Part shown: piece after piece, positions 1-11,782 of the stretch
How the letters are laid out: the number at the start of each line of letters is the position of its first letter
How positions within the stretch are numbered: the first letter of the stretch is position 1
Position numbers and translations under genes: made by a program
Assembly (NCBI GenBank): GCA_036346275.1
Contig: CM070725.1
Location: 31,930,104-31,994,103, forward strand
From: Otatea glauca
Lineage: Eukaryota; Streptophyta; Magnoliopsida; Poales; Poaceae
Reading direction: 5' to 3'
DNA length: 64,000 bases
Notes under the pieces: generated by a model
What the model saw: only the letters and a program-made list of their open reading frames with translations
The model's database searches: none
What the model was told of the DNA's origin: nothing

Positions 1-4
1 CACT

Positions 5-1384
5 CAGGTTCAAAAAACCGACGAAATCCGGTCGGTTTTCGCGAAAACCGGTCGTCCGTACCGAGCCGGTTCGGTAATTAAAACCGTTCGGAAAACCGGT
101 CAGATGAGTAGTAAATATAAAAAATTTGAAGAAATTTAGCAAAAAGTCTCAAAAAATTTTGAATTTTTTTTGTGCTTTCCTTAGGTAATCCTAATGATTC
201 TATAAAATTTTTAGATTATTATCAGATATGTAAATTTTTAAAAATTACGATGTGATCTTGTCACAATATATGCTCTTGATTTTTATTTTCTAGTGGCACA
301 AAATGAAGTCTAATATTTCTTAAACTTTTTTGTGATGTTATAACGTCATTAAAATGATTATGTAAAATTTTGAGATGATGATCAGATATGTGTATTTTTT
401 AAAAATTCTGAAAGTACTATTATCATTGTATATGCTCTTCTGTTTTTGATTTTATATGAGAAATAAATGAAGTCTAATATTTCTGAAAATTTTAGTACAT
501 GATCCTTTGGAACTGTTTATATTTTTGTTAAAATTTTAGAATATAATAAATCATTTTACTATTTATAAAAATCTGTCAGTGTATTTGTTCCTTTTCATTA
601 ATTTCTGTTTTAGATTTTTTAGAAGAAATAAATGATTTAAATTTTTTTAACATTTTTTCTTAGCTGTTTTATAGATTAATTGGGATTTTTTGTACATTTC
701 TTAAAAAAATTGCAATTTTTCCAATTTGTTCTTATATTTTCACCATTTTTCCTTCTGTCACCGGTTTTCGACATTCCGTTCATGTAGGTCGAACATGTCA
801 TTTTTGCGACAATGGAAGAGTGACGAAGCTATGCTTATGCCTACTCCACAACTTCAATTTAAATGCATTATAATGTAAATGGTATTGACAAGTAAATGGT
901 AGTGAAATTGCGAATGATTTTGCTTTGTAGTTATGTAAATGCCGATTTTTGCACTTGTGTGATTGTAGTATTGCAATAAAAGATTATTTATTGACATATT
1001 ATTGCTCAATACATAACTTACAACTTCTAATTCTCTAAAATATAGCAAAGGTCATGTCGAATTTTTTCCAAATTTATGAGAGATCATTCTGGAATTTTTT
1101 CACGTTTTCACATACCTTATTTATATATTTATTACATTTTTACTCAATTTTAGCCTTCCCTGTATTTCTACAAATTTTATAATATTTTTTTTGCATTTTT
1201 TCCCAATTTTTTCGATTTTCCTCCAATTTTCCAACCTCGGGCGGTTTTCGCGATCTTGTTTGATCAAATTTCAAAATTTTCAATTTTGCAAACCGTTCGG
1301 TTTTCGCGGTTTTGAGCGGTTTTCACGAAAATCGCTACCGCGGGGTTAGCGATTTTCGCGAACGAAACAAAATTGTGAACCCTG
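5..1384. mobile_element. Non-autonomous hAT-like transposon
   Basis: The left end reads CAGGTTCAAAAA and the right end reads TTGTGAACCCTG, which reverse-complements to CAGGGTTCACAA, so the element has short imperfect terminal inverted repeats of hAT type. The eight bases after the right end are CTAGCACT, and the four bases before the left end (window positions 1-4) are CACT. These match the last half of an 8-bp target duplication cut by the window edge. The subterminal regions are rich in direct and inverted copies of AAAACCGGTCGG-like and GGTTTTCGCG-like motifs, as expected for transposase-binding repeats. The AT-rich interior has no convincing reading frame, so it must depend on a transposase encoded elsewhere. 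Confidence 0.75.
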
Positions 1385-1392
1385 CTAGCACT

Positions 1393-2486
1393 AGTGGTAC
1401 TAGTGAATTTACTAATATCATTAGTCATATTTCGTATCACTAGTCTTATTTCGTACAGATGTAGAATGGTTTTATTCTTTTGACCTCTAACACAATTATC
1501 TTATTTATATAAGCATTTAAATGTATATATACTCATTTAGATTAAAATTCTACTACTGATTTAACGCCACTAAAGTTTTCATAAAATATTACCTAATCAT
1601 TTCTTTTTTTAAAAAAAATGCTCGCTCGGCATTTTTTTCTTAATATAAATTTTGAGTATGTTGTGCATGTACAAAAGTAAAAGTTTCTTCTTGTTTGCTT
1701 TGTTGGCGGAGTGGTTGTTTCTTGACTGGATTGTAGCTTATAGCACGGAAAGAAAATAATCTGAAGCATCAATATTCCTAGGGTATAAAATGATTATATC
1801 TATTATATATTAAAACTCACTAAAGTTGCTAAGAAAAAAAAGAGAAATAGGTTAGAAATTCTAAAAAAAACAAAATATCTAGCCCTTAATATGGTAGACC
1901 ATAATTACAACCGTCATCAGATATTTCTAAAAAATAGGAGTACACTATAAATTCTCACGAAAAAAGTAAAACATCTCACCCTTAATTTGGTGGACCCTAA
2001 CTAAGTTGAAATATAGTAGCCATTGGATGTTATTATTTAAAAAAACATATAACCATCCATCTAGCGAGATCGAGTTATAATGGCTTAGATTAAAATAAAT
2101 AATTCATGCCAAAAACAATAAAAATAACAAAAATTCAGAAAAAAGAAATTAGTCATTTTATTTCCGTATGAACTCCGAATTAAAACCCATACACAGCTGA
2201 AATTTGGAATCAAAATTAGATTAAACTTAAAGGTTGGATTTGTGTACAAATTCCAAACTCAAACTAATATTTAAAATTAAAAAAATAACAATAGAAATTA
2301 ATATAAATTCAGAATGAAAAATAAAAGGAATAAGCAATGTGAATTTCATTCTAAAATCTAGAATAAAAATTAGATTAAATTAGCAATTGGATTTGTATAT
2401 GAATTCTAACCTAAAGTTGAAATTCAAAATTAAATAAAAATAACAAAAAAATAATAGAAATTCAGAATGAAAAATAAAAGAAAAAT
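1393..2486. other. AT-rich sequence without a recognised gene
   Basis: This stretch is very AT-rich and holds no usable reading frame. A segment near 1,799 (TCTATTATATATTAAAA) resembles the 5' terminus of some grass Helitrons, but I could not find a matching CTRR-type 3' end with a hairpin, so no element is called. Confidence 0.4.
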
Positions 2487-4042
2487 TGTCGAGATCCTCC
2501 CTTCTAGCGTGGAATATCAGAGAGTCTCATGCGTATACTGTACTAGTCCCATGATCAGTGGCTAGTACACACATTTACAACTTGGTTATCACATCCATAT
2601 ACAATATATTTCATAAATATGAATGTCGGTGATACATGGTTCTTACAATAAGGCCTTAAAGGCTAAATAAAATGTAGTGGAAGCAAGATCCCATGGCATG
2701 CCTTAGCCCAAAATATCCAGACAACCTACAATGAGTAAGCCCTAAAAAATCTCATCACTATTGTTTTCGTACCCTATGGTGAAATAAGAAACATCGAGTA
2801 TTGCGGGATCCTCAATCTTTGAATATCAACAAATAAGGGTGAGTATATTTGTACTCAGTAAGACTGGTAGTATATCACAAATATAAATATACGCATGGCT
2901 TATCAAAGGAAAGTCTTTATGCATACAACCATAAAGCGAGGCTATGTCAAAGAATGGCTATCATACCAGGTTCTTTTGTATAAAGCAAATTTTTATGAAT
3001 AAAACAAGTAATAGATTGCAAACGGAATTTATAAAGAGTAGTTGATGAGTATGTAAATAACAATTATATAACATATATAAAAGTAACTCCCAATCCTTCA
3101 TGATTGTGTTCTTCGAACCATTCCTTGTCATACTTGGCATAACATCAACATGGCTACCCACCATTTTTCATTTTAAACCTTTTCATAAAAATACAAAATC
3201 TAACTAGTGTCAAGGCACCAGAGCCCCCTTTGACCCGGCGTGGCTTTTCGAAAAGATTTAACTCTGCAGAGGTGTACAACTTTACCCACAAGACATGACC
3301 AACTCTTTATTGCCTGCTATTTTCATGTTTCCTTTGGCATATGGTAGAGATATCATGGTAAGAACCGTTACATCATCTAAACCTAACTTTGCACTAGGGC
3401 GGTGATGTTTGACCCTAACTATGACGGTGAAAAACTCTGGACTCATACACATAGTACTAATGACAATTTGCACCCTGTTATGTCCTTTCCCCCCACAGTA
3501 AAGCAAGCAATGTTGTATCGGTAAGCGTTATTCCCAACACCATGGTGTGGGCACCCCTTCAACCAATCCGTCTTAAAAAGAACATACTATTCCATCCTTC
3601 CAATGTGCAAAGCTAGACCTAGATGACTTAATAGGTTAAGGCTACCTCATAATAGCACTTGTGGTTGCATGGATGTCTTAGATTATAGCAACACTACATT
3701 CGGTCCTTAATCTACCCGAGCGATAACTCTCCTTATACTATGTGCAAGTTCATGCACTTCATATATTATATAAATAACTCGCCCACGTCAAAAATTTAGT
3801 TTTTTAGTTTTGATTTTATACCAAAATAATAGAGATGACTTTCTCAATATCTCAAAGTTTCCATCCCATGAAAAATAGTATAACCGACCATTTGTTCTCC
3901 CAATACTAAAGCACGGCTAGACAATCGTACATATAATTGAATATACCCAAGTTGGCATTAGATATTGCCTATCCCTTATCTTACGGTTTCCAATATTGAC
4001 ATTTGCGTATTTATCAAGAAAGTTCTATGGTTTTTAAGATTG
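2487..4042 (-). mobile_element. Old long-LTR Ty3/gypsy LTR, 3' part (split by insertion)
   Basis: Read on the minus strand, this region carries the landmarks of the long gypsy LTRs elsewhere in the window. These are the pair GAGTACAAATATACTCACCCT near 2,835-2,860, the segment TCTTGTGGGTAAAGTTGTACA near 3,273-3,295, and a 3' terminus ending in CTCGACA at 2,487. The corresponding plus-strand landmarks are in the solo LTR at 34,322-37,149. The LTR is interrupted at 4,043 by the Tat element and resumes at 15,640. Many substitutions separate it from the other copies, so it is old. The short open frames inside it, for example at 2,961-3,506, are chance frames. Confidence 0.7.
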
Positions 4043-4690
4043 TGTTTGCACCAAAATTCGGCAAGTTTATGCAAATCAGGCAATAAAATTAAAGATACTG
4101 AAACTAACGGAAGATTGGAAAGAATCCGAGATATTTGGTAACTGCAAGATTTTTAAGGAAACAATCGTCCAAGATAAGGCCGATACGGATACGGACTCAA
4201 GCGTGTTGTAGTAGGACACGATCGGCCGAAGGGTATAAAAGAAGGGCCAAAGCAAGCTGCAGAGAATCATCAACACAATACAATCAACCAGCTTTTACTT
4301 TTCATCTTTTTCCTGTCGACTAGGAGTAGTTCTTGTAATTTAGCCTTTGTAATCGATTTTGATCAATAAAGTTGCGCATCGCCGATTGTTGATCTTCGTC
4401 AATTACACCCCAGGTTCGATTTATTCTGATTTTGTTGCGCATCGCCTTCTTCAGAATCGATCTACCCTTACCCTCTGATTAGCCTTAATCGGCTAATTAG
4501 ATTTATCCTGACACTTTAATCTTGATCGCTTCAGTCGATTAAGTTTAAGCCGATTGATATTGACGATCGGCTTGGAGTAAATTTTATTGTTTTTACCTTG
4601 TCGATTCTGAGTCAAATCGACCGCACGCTCGAACGGTGTTAAATGCGGTGTCTTGTTGTCGAAACCCCACCTCAAGTTTTGACGCCAACA
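4043..4690 (+). repeat. 5' LTR of the Tat element
   Basis: The LTR starts TGTTTGCACC and ends GACGCCAACA. A TATA box (TATAAAA) lies at 4,234-4,240 and a polyadenylation-type AATAAA at 4,365-4,370, giving a plausible U3/R/U5 layout. The 13-mer GTTGCGCATCGCC occurs twice just after the AATAAA, near 4,371 and 4,433. The primer-binding site should begin just after 4,690, but I could not assign a tRNA with confidence. Confidence 0.88.
4234..4240 (+). promoter_or_regulatory. TATA box of the 5' LTR
   Basis: TATAAAA sits about 190 bp into the LTR and is conserved in the 3' LTR at 15,170-15,176. It is the likely core promoter for genomic RNA of the element. Confidence 0.6.
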
Positions 4691-4717
4691 CACTTTGGCA
4701 CACCGGTGGGACACGCA

Positions 4718-7069
4718 ATGTCTTCATCGAAGTCGATTCCACCATCGATCTCAACTCGAAGCTATAATCGTCCCAACAATGGGCGATTTATCCATGAACA
4801 GCGCCAAGAAATTGAAGCTCGGAAGGCTGCGCTGGAAGAGATGATGCTAAGTTGCTATCAGAAGACAAGACGTGGCGTCACTCAAAAATCCGCCCTGCCG
4901 ACGGTCAACGCCCTGGGTGATGCGGGTGTAATAGAACAAGTAAGCCGATATCTACCTGCTCAAGCCGAATTATCGACTATGATTAATCAGTCTGTGCATC
5001 ACGCTTTAATAAACCAATCATCGGCTCTGGTGACAACTCTTAAGCCGATGATAGCAAATAGCGTCAAATCTATAGCCCAGGAGTTAGCCTCGTCAGGAAG
5101 TCTGCTAGATCCATTACAAGCTCTGCCGAATTATCCTGTTTTTTCAATACCACAGAACACGCAGGGCACTACGGTCGATCCTAAACCATCGGCTGTAACT
5201 TCACCTCCCACAATGATGCCCACACAATCTACGGTCATATTGCCTAGGGACCCTCGGTCAAGTGGGGTGAGTCATTACCATGCCTATACCGACGCCGCTA
5301 GGTTGGATGCGTCAATCAATTTGCCGCCATCGGCTCCGTTCTACGCCTTTCCCCAATCGGTTTCACAGCCGATTGGCTCCGAGAGATTCCCACAAGAATC
5401 TACCTTGCAAAGGAACCCAGGTCCACACAGGGTAGTAACATACTCTGAGCCATTTGTTCCAGTACCGGAAACTCAAACCAGGCATAATCGACGCGATCAG
5501 TATGGTCGTATGCCGACGGCACAGCACAATTGGCAGCCCGAGCTTACGCTCGGGGGGCAGGATGCCGATTATGACCGACATTATCAAGGGCCTGCTATGC
5601 CAATGGCCGATAATGCTAACTGGACCGATCAGATCTGTACCGTTTTGAGGGACCAATTTGGCATACAACCAAAAGGAAAAGTGATCGGCTATAGAAAGCC
5701 GTACCCTGATTACATTGATCGCATGCCTTACCCTCACAATTTCAGAGTCCCGGACTTTGCCAAATTCTCCGGGGATGATTCTATCACCACCCTGGAGCAT
5801 GTCGGACGCTTTATCGCGCAATGCGGTGAAGCGGCCCAATTCGACGGGCTTAAAATTTGGTTGTTCCCATTGTCTTTATCCAGGGCAGCATTTACTTGGT
5901 TTACTTGTTTACCTCCGAATTCGGTCCATTTATGGAACGATTTGGAAAGCCGATTCCATGAATATTTCTTTTCAGGCAGTTTGGAGCTTAGAATTTCAGA
6001 TTTGAGTTCTGTGCGCCAAAAGTTTGGGGAATCGGTGACGGATTACATCAAGAGGTTTAGAGAAATTAGGAATCGGTGTTTTAGCGTTACGTTGCCTGAC
6101 AACCAACTTGCCGATTTAGCATTTCAAGGTTTGATCCCGCCGCTTAGGGAGAAGTTTGGAGGCCAAGAATTCACTGACCTTAGCCACTTATTGCATCGCG
6201 TATCGGCTCAAGAAAGCCTATTCACTGATAACAAAGCATTCAAAGATAGATTCAAAAATAGCAATAACAAGGAAAAGGATAAGGCCAAGGTCAATATGGT
6301 TGAATATTGTCCTAGTGATTCGTCGGACGACGAGGAAGCAAAAATAAACATAGCCGAATGGGTAAAAGGATCCAAGAAATCCTTAGTCTGTTCTTGGCTT
6401 AAGCCGACTAGGAACAAGTCGGAAGTTAAGTACTCTTTTGATGTTTCTAAGTGCGATCGTATTTTTGATTTACTTCTGCAAGAAAAGATAATACGATTGC
6501 CGGAGGGACATGTGATACCATCGCCTGATGAGATCAAAAAGCGCAGGTATTGCAAGTGGCATCATTCTTATTCGCATAACACTAATGACTGCAATATCTT
6601 CCGTCAACAGATCCAGTCTGCTATTGAAGATGGTCGGTTGAAGTTTGCCGATGAGCCGACCATGCAGGTTGATGTTGATCCGTTTCCTATCAACATGGTA
6701 CAGTGCTCGGCTAAAGGAAAAGAGCCGATGCAAGACGAGCAGAAAAAGGATCGACAAGTCGACATACAGTCAAGCTCGAGCGGCGGCCAAACACTAAAGA
6801 TTACCATCGGTTCCTTACAAATAGAAGCCGATCGAGATGGGAAAAATTCAAGGACCATTAAACCCAAGGGGAATCCCCAGGTGGGTAAATGGTACAAAGC
6901 AGAGAAGTCCCCATCAAGGCAGCCCGCGAAAAGGTTAGGTCCAACGTTCTCACAATTAATGGAGAAGTATGAAAGGATGAACAGCCGACCACGGCATCAT
7001 ACCCGCCGGTCGGATAATTTGTACCGTACAGAGAACGTGGAGAGGGCACATAGAAGGTGTCCCTTTTAG
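4718..7069 (+). CDS. gag: Gag polyprotein of the Tat element
   Basis: This is the only long intact frame of the element. The frame is open from 4,643, inside the LTR, but the ATG at 4,718 is the first after the LTR and gives about 783 residues. The N-terminal third is low-complexity and rich in Ser, Pro, Thr and Gln. The middle, about codons 360-520, is a classic retrotransposon gag domain with motifs such as FRVPDFAKFSGDD, AAFTWFTCLPP and ESVTDYIKRFREIRNRC. A later CKWHHSYSHNTNDCNIFR segment has the Cys/His spacing of a divergent zinc-knuckle-like nucleic-acid-binding site. Gag should form the virus-like particle that packages the RNA. The frame ends in TAG at 7,067-7,069 and pol follows in other frames. 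It is much better preserved than pol. Confidence 0.85.
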   Translation: MSSSKSIPPSISTRSYNRPNNGRFIHEQRQEIEARKAALEEMMLSCYQKTRRGVTQKSALPTVNALGDAGVIEQVSRYLPAQAELSTMINQSVHHALINQSSALVTTLKPMIANSVKSIAQELASSGSLLDPLQALPNYPVFSIPQNTQGTTVDPKPSAVTSPPTMMPTQSTVILPRDPRSSGVSHYHAYTDAARLDASINLPPSAPFYAFPQSVSQPIGSERFPQESTLQRNPGPHRVVTYSEPFVPVPETQTRHNRRDQYGRMPTAQHNWQPELTLGGQDADYDRHYQGPAMPMADNANWTDQICTVLRDQFGIQPKGKVIGYRKPYPDYIDRMPYPHNFRVPDFAKFSGDDSITTLEHVGRFIAQCGEAAQFDGLKIWLFPLSLSRAAFTWFTCLPPNSVHLWNDLESRFHEYFFSGSLELRISDLSSVRQKFGESVTDYIKRFREIRNRCFSVTLPDNQLADLAFQGLIPPLREKFGGQEFTDLSHLLHRVSAQESLFTDNKAFKDRFKNSNNKEKDKAKVNMVEYCPSDSSDDEEAKINIAEWVKGSKKSLVCSWLKPTRNKSEVKYSFDVSKCDRIFDLLLQEKIIRLPEGHVIPSPDEIKKRRYCKWHHSYSHNTNDCNIFRQQIQSAIEDGRLKFADEPTMQVDVDPFPINMVQCSAKGKEPMQDEQKKDRQVDIQSSSSGGQTLKITIGSLQIEADRDGKNSRTIKPKGNPQVGKWYKAEKSPSRQPAKRLGPTFSQLMEKYERMNSRPRHHTRRSDNLYRTENVERAHRRCPF

Positions 7070-7096
7070 CAGTTTTGCTGGGAGAGAGGAGTAGCG

Positions 7097-10000
7097 TTGC
7101 CATCACCGTATACCTGCCCGATGGAACATTATCCCCGAGACGATTGGCCAATGCAATCGGCCAGAGGTAAGCTATCTGGGCCAATCATAGAGCAAGACAG
7201 AAGTCACAGAAGGCCGGTTCATGAAAGAATATCTAAACCGAATCAAGAACCAAGCCAAGCCAAGACACGCAAGCCCAGTTCTAATCAAGAAGACTTGGCT
7301 GGTCAAATACGAAAGCCGGTGGAACCTAAACCCAGGTGGTGCCCATCAGGCCTGAGCCGATCACAACGACGACGGCTTCAGAGACTAAGGACGCAAGAAA
7401 TTCGTGAAGCCGATGCTGAGAGAGAGAGACGAAGTATTTAATAAACTTCGTCCAATCAAATGCGTCAAGAAAGAGTGGAGAAGAAAAGAACAAGCCGAAG
7501 AAGATTTCGAATCGGCTGATGACTTGGATTCTCCCATGATTCGGGATGGCACGCCTCCAATGGATATTAACATGGTGTTCACGTTACCAGCTGAGTTCAA
7601 AGTCAGAACTAAATCGGCCAAAGAGGCAGTTGCTCGGTTGTGCTCTGGCGTGCAGAGCACCGTCTTTGAGAAACCCAAAGATGATCATCGACATCTGAAA
7701 CCATTGTATCTGAAAGGATATATAAATGGCAAGCCGATATCAAGAATGCTGGTAGACGGAGGCGCCACAGTGAATCTAATGCCATACACAACTTGCAAAA
7801 GTCGGGTAAGTCGATGAAGACTTAATCAAAACTAACATGGTTCGAATGACTTCACAGGTGACCCTACAGAAGCAAAAGGTGTCATGGTCACAGAGCTGAC
7901 TGTCGGTAGCAAGACTTTGCCAACAACATTCTTTGTAATTGATGCCAAAGGAAACTACAGTGTGCTGCTCGGACGAGATTGGATTCATGCAAACTGTTGT
8001 ATCCCATCGACCATGCATCAAGCACTTGTTCAATGGAATGGAGAAGAGGTTGAGGTCGTTACAGCCGATACATCGGCTCATATTGCCATGGCTAGCTCCG
8101 ATGCGAATTGGCAACACGAAGAAGTCGGCTGCATATCGAGCAAAGTATTTGGACGCATCGCAATTTCATCTGTGTGAGCAAGTCAGGACTCATGCCGATC
8201 AGTGTCAAGCCGGGCACTTTTGATCGAACAAATGAAGTATTACGCCGATGGGGACAAGAAAAACATTGAAGACACTACAGGACAAAATGCAAAGCTATCG
8301 GCAAATAACGGATAGCTACGAAGCCATAGAAGACTTTGAAGAAATCAAAAAGTTAGGTCAAGGGTTCACATCCACCGACTTGCTTGAAGAAGTCGATATA
8401 GGTGGCGGTGATAGAAAAAGACCAACTTTCGTTAGTGCAAATCTAGATGTAAAGTACAAGGAAAAACTAATCAAAATACTTAGAAATTATAAGGATTGTT
8501 TCGCTTGGGAGTATCATGAGATGCCCGGATTAAGCCGTCAACTGGTGGAACATCGGCTACCAACAAAATCGGGCTATCGGCCGTTTAAACAGCATCCCAG
8601 GCGTTTTAATCCAGCCTTGTACCAAATCATAAAAGAAGAGATAGAATGATTGTTGGAAGCAAAGTTTATCAGGCCTTGCCGATACGCTGAATGGGTTTCC
8701 AACATCGTTCCAGTCATGAAGAAAAATGGAAAACTTCGAGTATGTGTCGACTTTAGAGATTTGAACAAGGCGGCGCTAAAAGGCGAATACCCTATGCCAA
8801 TAGCCGATATGCTTATCGATTTGCATCGTGAAACAAGATCATAAGCTTTACGGATGGTAATGCCGGGTATAACCGGATACTCATGGCAGAAGCCGATATA
8901 CCAAAGACAGCCTTTAGATGTCCCGGTGCGATAGGGTTATTCGAGTGGGCGATGAATGACTTTCGGCTTGAAAAACGCTGGAGCAACGTATCAGCGGGCA
9001 ATGAATCTGATCTTTCACGACTTATTCGGCCACATTGTCGAAATTTATATTGATGATGTAGTGGTAAAATCTGCCGAAGATTTCCAACATCTGGCCGACT
9101 TAGAGAGGGTGTTCAAAAACATAAGATTGCACGGTTTGAAGATGAATCCTTATAAGTGTGCGTTGGTGTGTCGGCGGGACAATTTTAGGCTTTATGGTAC
9201 ATGAAAGAGGAATCAAGTCACCAAACAAGGGTCAAGGCCATAGCCAATACTAAGCCGCCAACATGTAAAAACGAATTACAAAAGTTGATCGGCAAAATTA
9301 ACTACCTCCGTCGGTTCATCTCGAACCTCTATGGTAGGATTCGTGCTTTCACTCCATTGCTGAAGTTAAAAGAAAACGAGGAATTTATATGGGAGCCGAT
9401 CGTAAAGCTTTTGTGAAGTAAAAGGTATTTATCCAACCCTCCGATCGGTTTGCACCTCAAAAGGGTATTCCATTCAGATTATATGTCTCGGCCGAAGAAG
9501 ATACTATTGGAGCTGTTTTGGCACAAGAGGTACATGGTAAAGAGAGGGTTATCTTTTATTTAAGCCGACGGTTGCTGGACGCAGAAGTCAGGTACCCTTT
9601 TATCGAAAAACTATATTTATCCTTGTACTTCTCATGCACAAAACTAAGGCACTACATACTAGCATCGGCTTGTAAGGTCATCTGCAAAACCGATGTTATA
9701 AAATAATATTGTCAGCTCCAATTCTGCGAGGTCGACTTGGTAAATGGGCTTACGCCTTGGTCGAGTTCGACTTATCATATGAATCAGCCAAAGCAGTTAA
9801 AGGACAAGTCCTAGCCGATTTTATAACAGGACATGACACAGCAACAAACTTAGTCTTGGTCGCACCATGACAATTGTTCTTTGATAGATCAGTATGTGGG
9901 GAAGGAGATGGTATCGGTATTGTACTCACCTCACCTAGAGGACATAGCTTTGAATTTGCATTCCGGCTAAATAGCCGATGCTCAAACAACCTGGCCGAGT

Positions 10001-11566
10001 ACGAAGCATTACTCAAAGGCTTACAGTTGTTGGAAAATATTGGAGTGAAACCTTTGTTGAGGCATATGGTGATTCACTATTAGTAGTACAACAAATAAAA
10101 GGAGAATACCAATGTCGAGATGAAGTGCTATGGAAATACGGAACAATGTTTAGAAATCATCGGCTCTTTTGCATCATTTTCTATCGGTCATGTTCCTCGA
10201 GAATTGAACGATAGAGCTAATACTTTAGCTCAACAAGCATCTGGGTATAAAGATGTTGGCCGAAGTCAGGAAACCGAACTGGTAGACAAAGCAATTATGT
10301 GCACGGGTATTGCCGACTGGAGAACGCAGATAAAAGACTATCTAGTCGACCCATCTAAACCGACGGAACGAAGGATACGTCAACGAGCATTGAAGTATGT
10401 TGTTATGGACGATATACTGTATTATCGGACTATGGAAGGCTTGTTTTAAGATGTTTAGGGGCTGAAGAAGCGCGAGTGGTGATGGGTGAGGTGCATGAAG
10501 GTATTTGTGGTTCTCATCAATCGGCACATAAGATGAAATGGATGCTCAGACGGACAGGTTATTTTTGGCCGACAATGCTAGAGGATTGTTTCAAATATTA
10601 TAAAGGATGTCAGACGTGTCAAAAGTTTGGCAACATCCAACTAGCACCAGCATCGACGTTACATCCGATTATCAAACCTTGGCCGTTCAGGGGTTGGGGA
10701 ATAGATATAATCGGCCAAATATTTCCTGCCTCGAGTAAAGGCCATAGATTTATTTTGGCCGCAACCGATTATTTTTCAAAGTGGGTCGAAGCTATACCAC
10801 TTAAAAAAGTAACCAGTGTTGAGGCGATTAGTTTTGTGAATGAACATATCATCCATCGGTTCGGAATACCACAAACAATCACGACCGATCAAGGTACGGT
10901 ATTCATGTCTAATGAGTTTAAAGGTTACGCCACGAATCTAGGGATCAAATTGTTAAACTCTTCGCCATATTACGCTTAGGCTAATAAAACACTAATCACG
11001 GAGCCAAGGAATTATTGATCAAAAGAAAAATTGATGAGAAGCCAAGGAATTGGCATTCGACTCTATCAGAGTCACTTTGGGCTTATCGGCTATCTTATCA
11101 CGGAGCGACAAAACTTTCACCTTACCAATTGGTGTATGGACAAGAAGTTGTTTTACCCGTGGAGATTAACATTGAGTCTATACGAATAGCCAGACAAAAT
11201 GGTTTATCAGCTCAAGATTACAATGATTTAATGGTCGACAGCTTGGATGAATTAGCGGAGTTACGATTGTCTACGCTTGATCGGCTTAAGAAGAATAAGA
11301 TCAGAGTTGCAAGAGCATATAATAAAAAAGTTATGCCTAAGTCTTTTGATCTAGCCGATTTGGTATGGAAAACAATATTGCCTGTTGGCTCGAAAGATAA
11401 CCGATTTGGAAAATGGTCACCTACGTGGGAAGGGCCATATAAAATTAATCGGCTAGTCGGCGAAAACTCGTACTTGCTAGAAACGTTAGAAGGGTATGTG
11501 TTGCCTAAAGCAATTAATGGGAAATACTTAAAGAAATACTACCCTAGTGTTTGGATTGGAGCCTAG
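7097..11566 (+). pseudogene. pol: Broken pol (protease, RT, RNase H, integrase)
   Basis: The pol domains appear in the standard gypsy order but in several frames. The protease is at about 7,560-8,170 with the active-site segment LVDGGATVNLMP (catalytic Asp codon at 7,755). Reverse transcriptase spans about 8,460-9,420, with VCVDFRDLNKA and the catalytic YIDD box at 9,046-9,057. RNase H spans about 9,870-10,240 (AEYEALLKGLQLL; RELNDRANTLAQQ). Integrase covers about 10,480-11,560, with an HHCC finger (CQTCQKFG) and core residues GIDIIG and TDQGTVF. Stops at 8,647, 8,842 and 10,977, among others, and several frameshifts break it. Near 10,970-10,990 the usual QANGQAE-type segment is replaced by a stop and a short deletion, so the third catalytic residue (Glu) is missing. 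It is non-functional. Confidence 0.85.
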
Positions 11567-11782
11567 CCGATTGAATATATGTTCAGAGCCAAGATTAACA
11601 CGATGTTGTTAATCTACCAAAAGATTGCAAATTCTAGAAATATAAGTAAAATACGAATCGGTTAAATAGCCGATCGTAAACATGGCAAAATTACAAAGCA
11701 TTCATGAGACATTCAGAGTATTTAGAAGTTTTGGGACAACCACTCAAATATTACATCTAGGAATATTCGGAGTCGGAGACAT

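Noticed and set aside
1799..2486. A Helitron
   Set aside because: The TCTATTATATATTAAAA start is suggestive, but no hairpin plus CTRR terminus was found downstream.
5363..5839. A 158-codon minus-strand frame
   Set aside because: It is a shadow of the intact gag frame on the plus strand.
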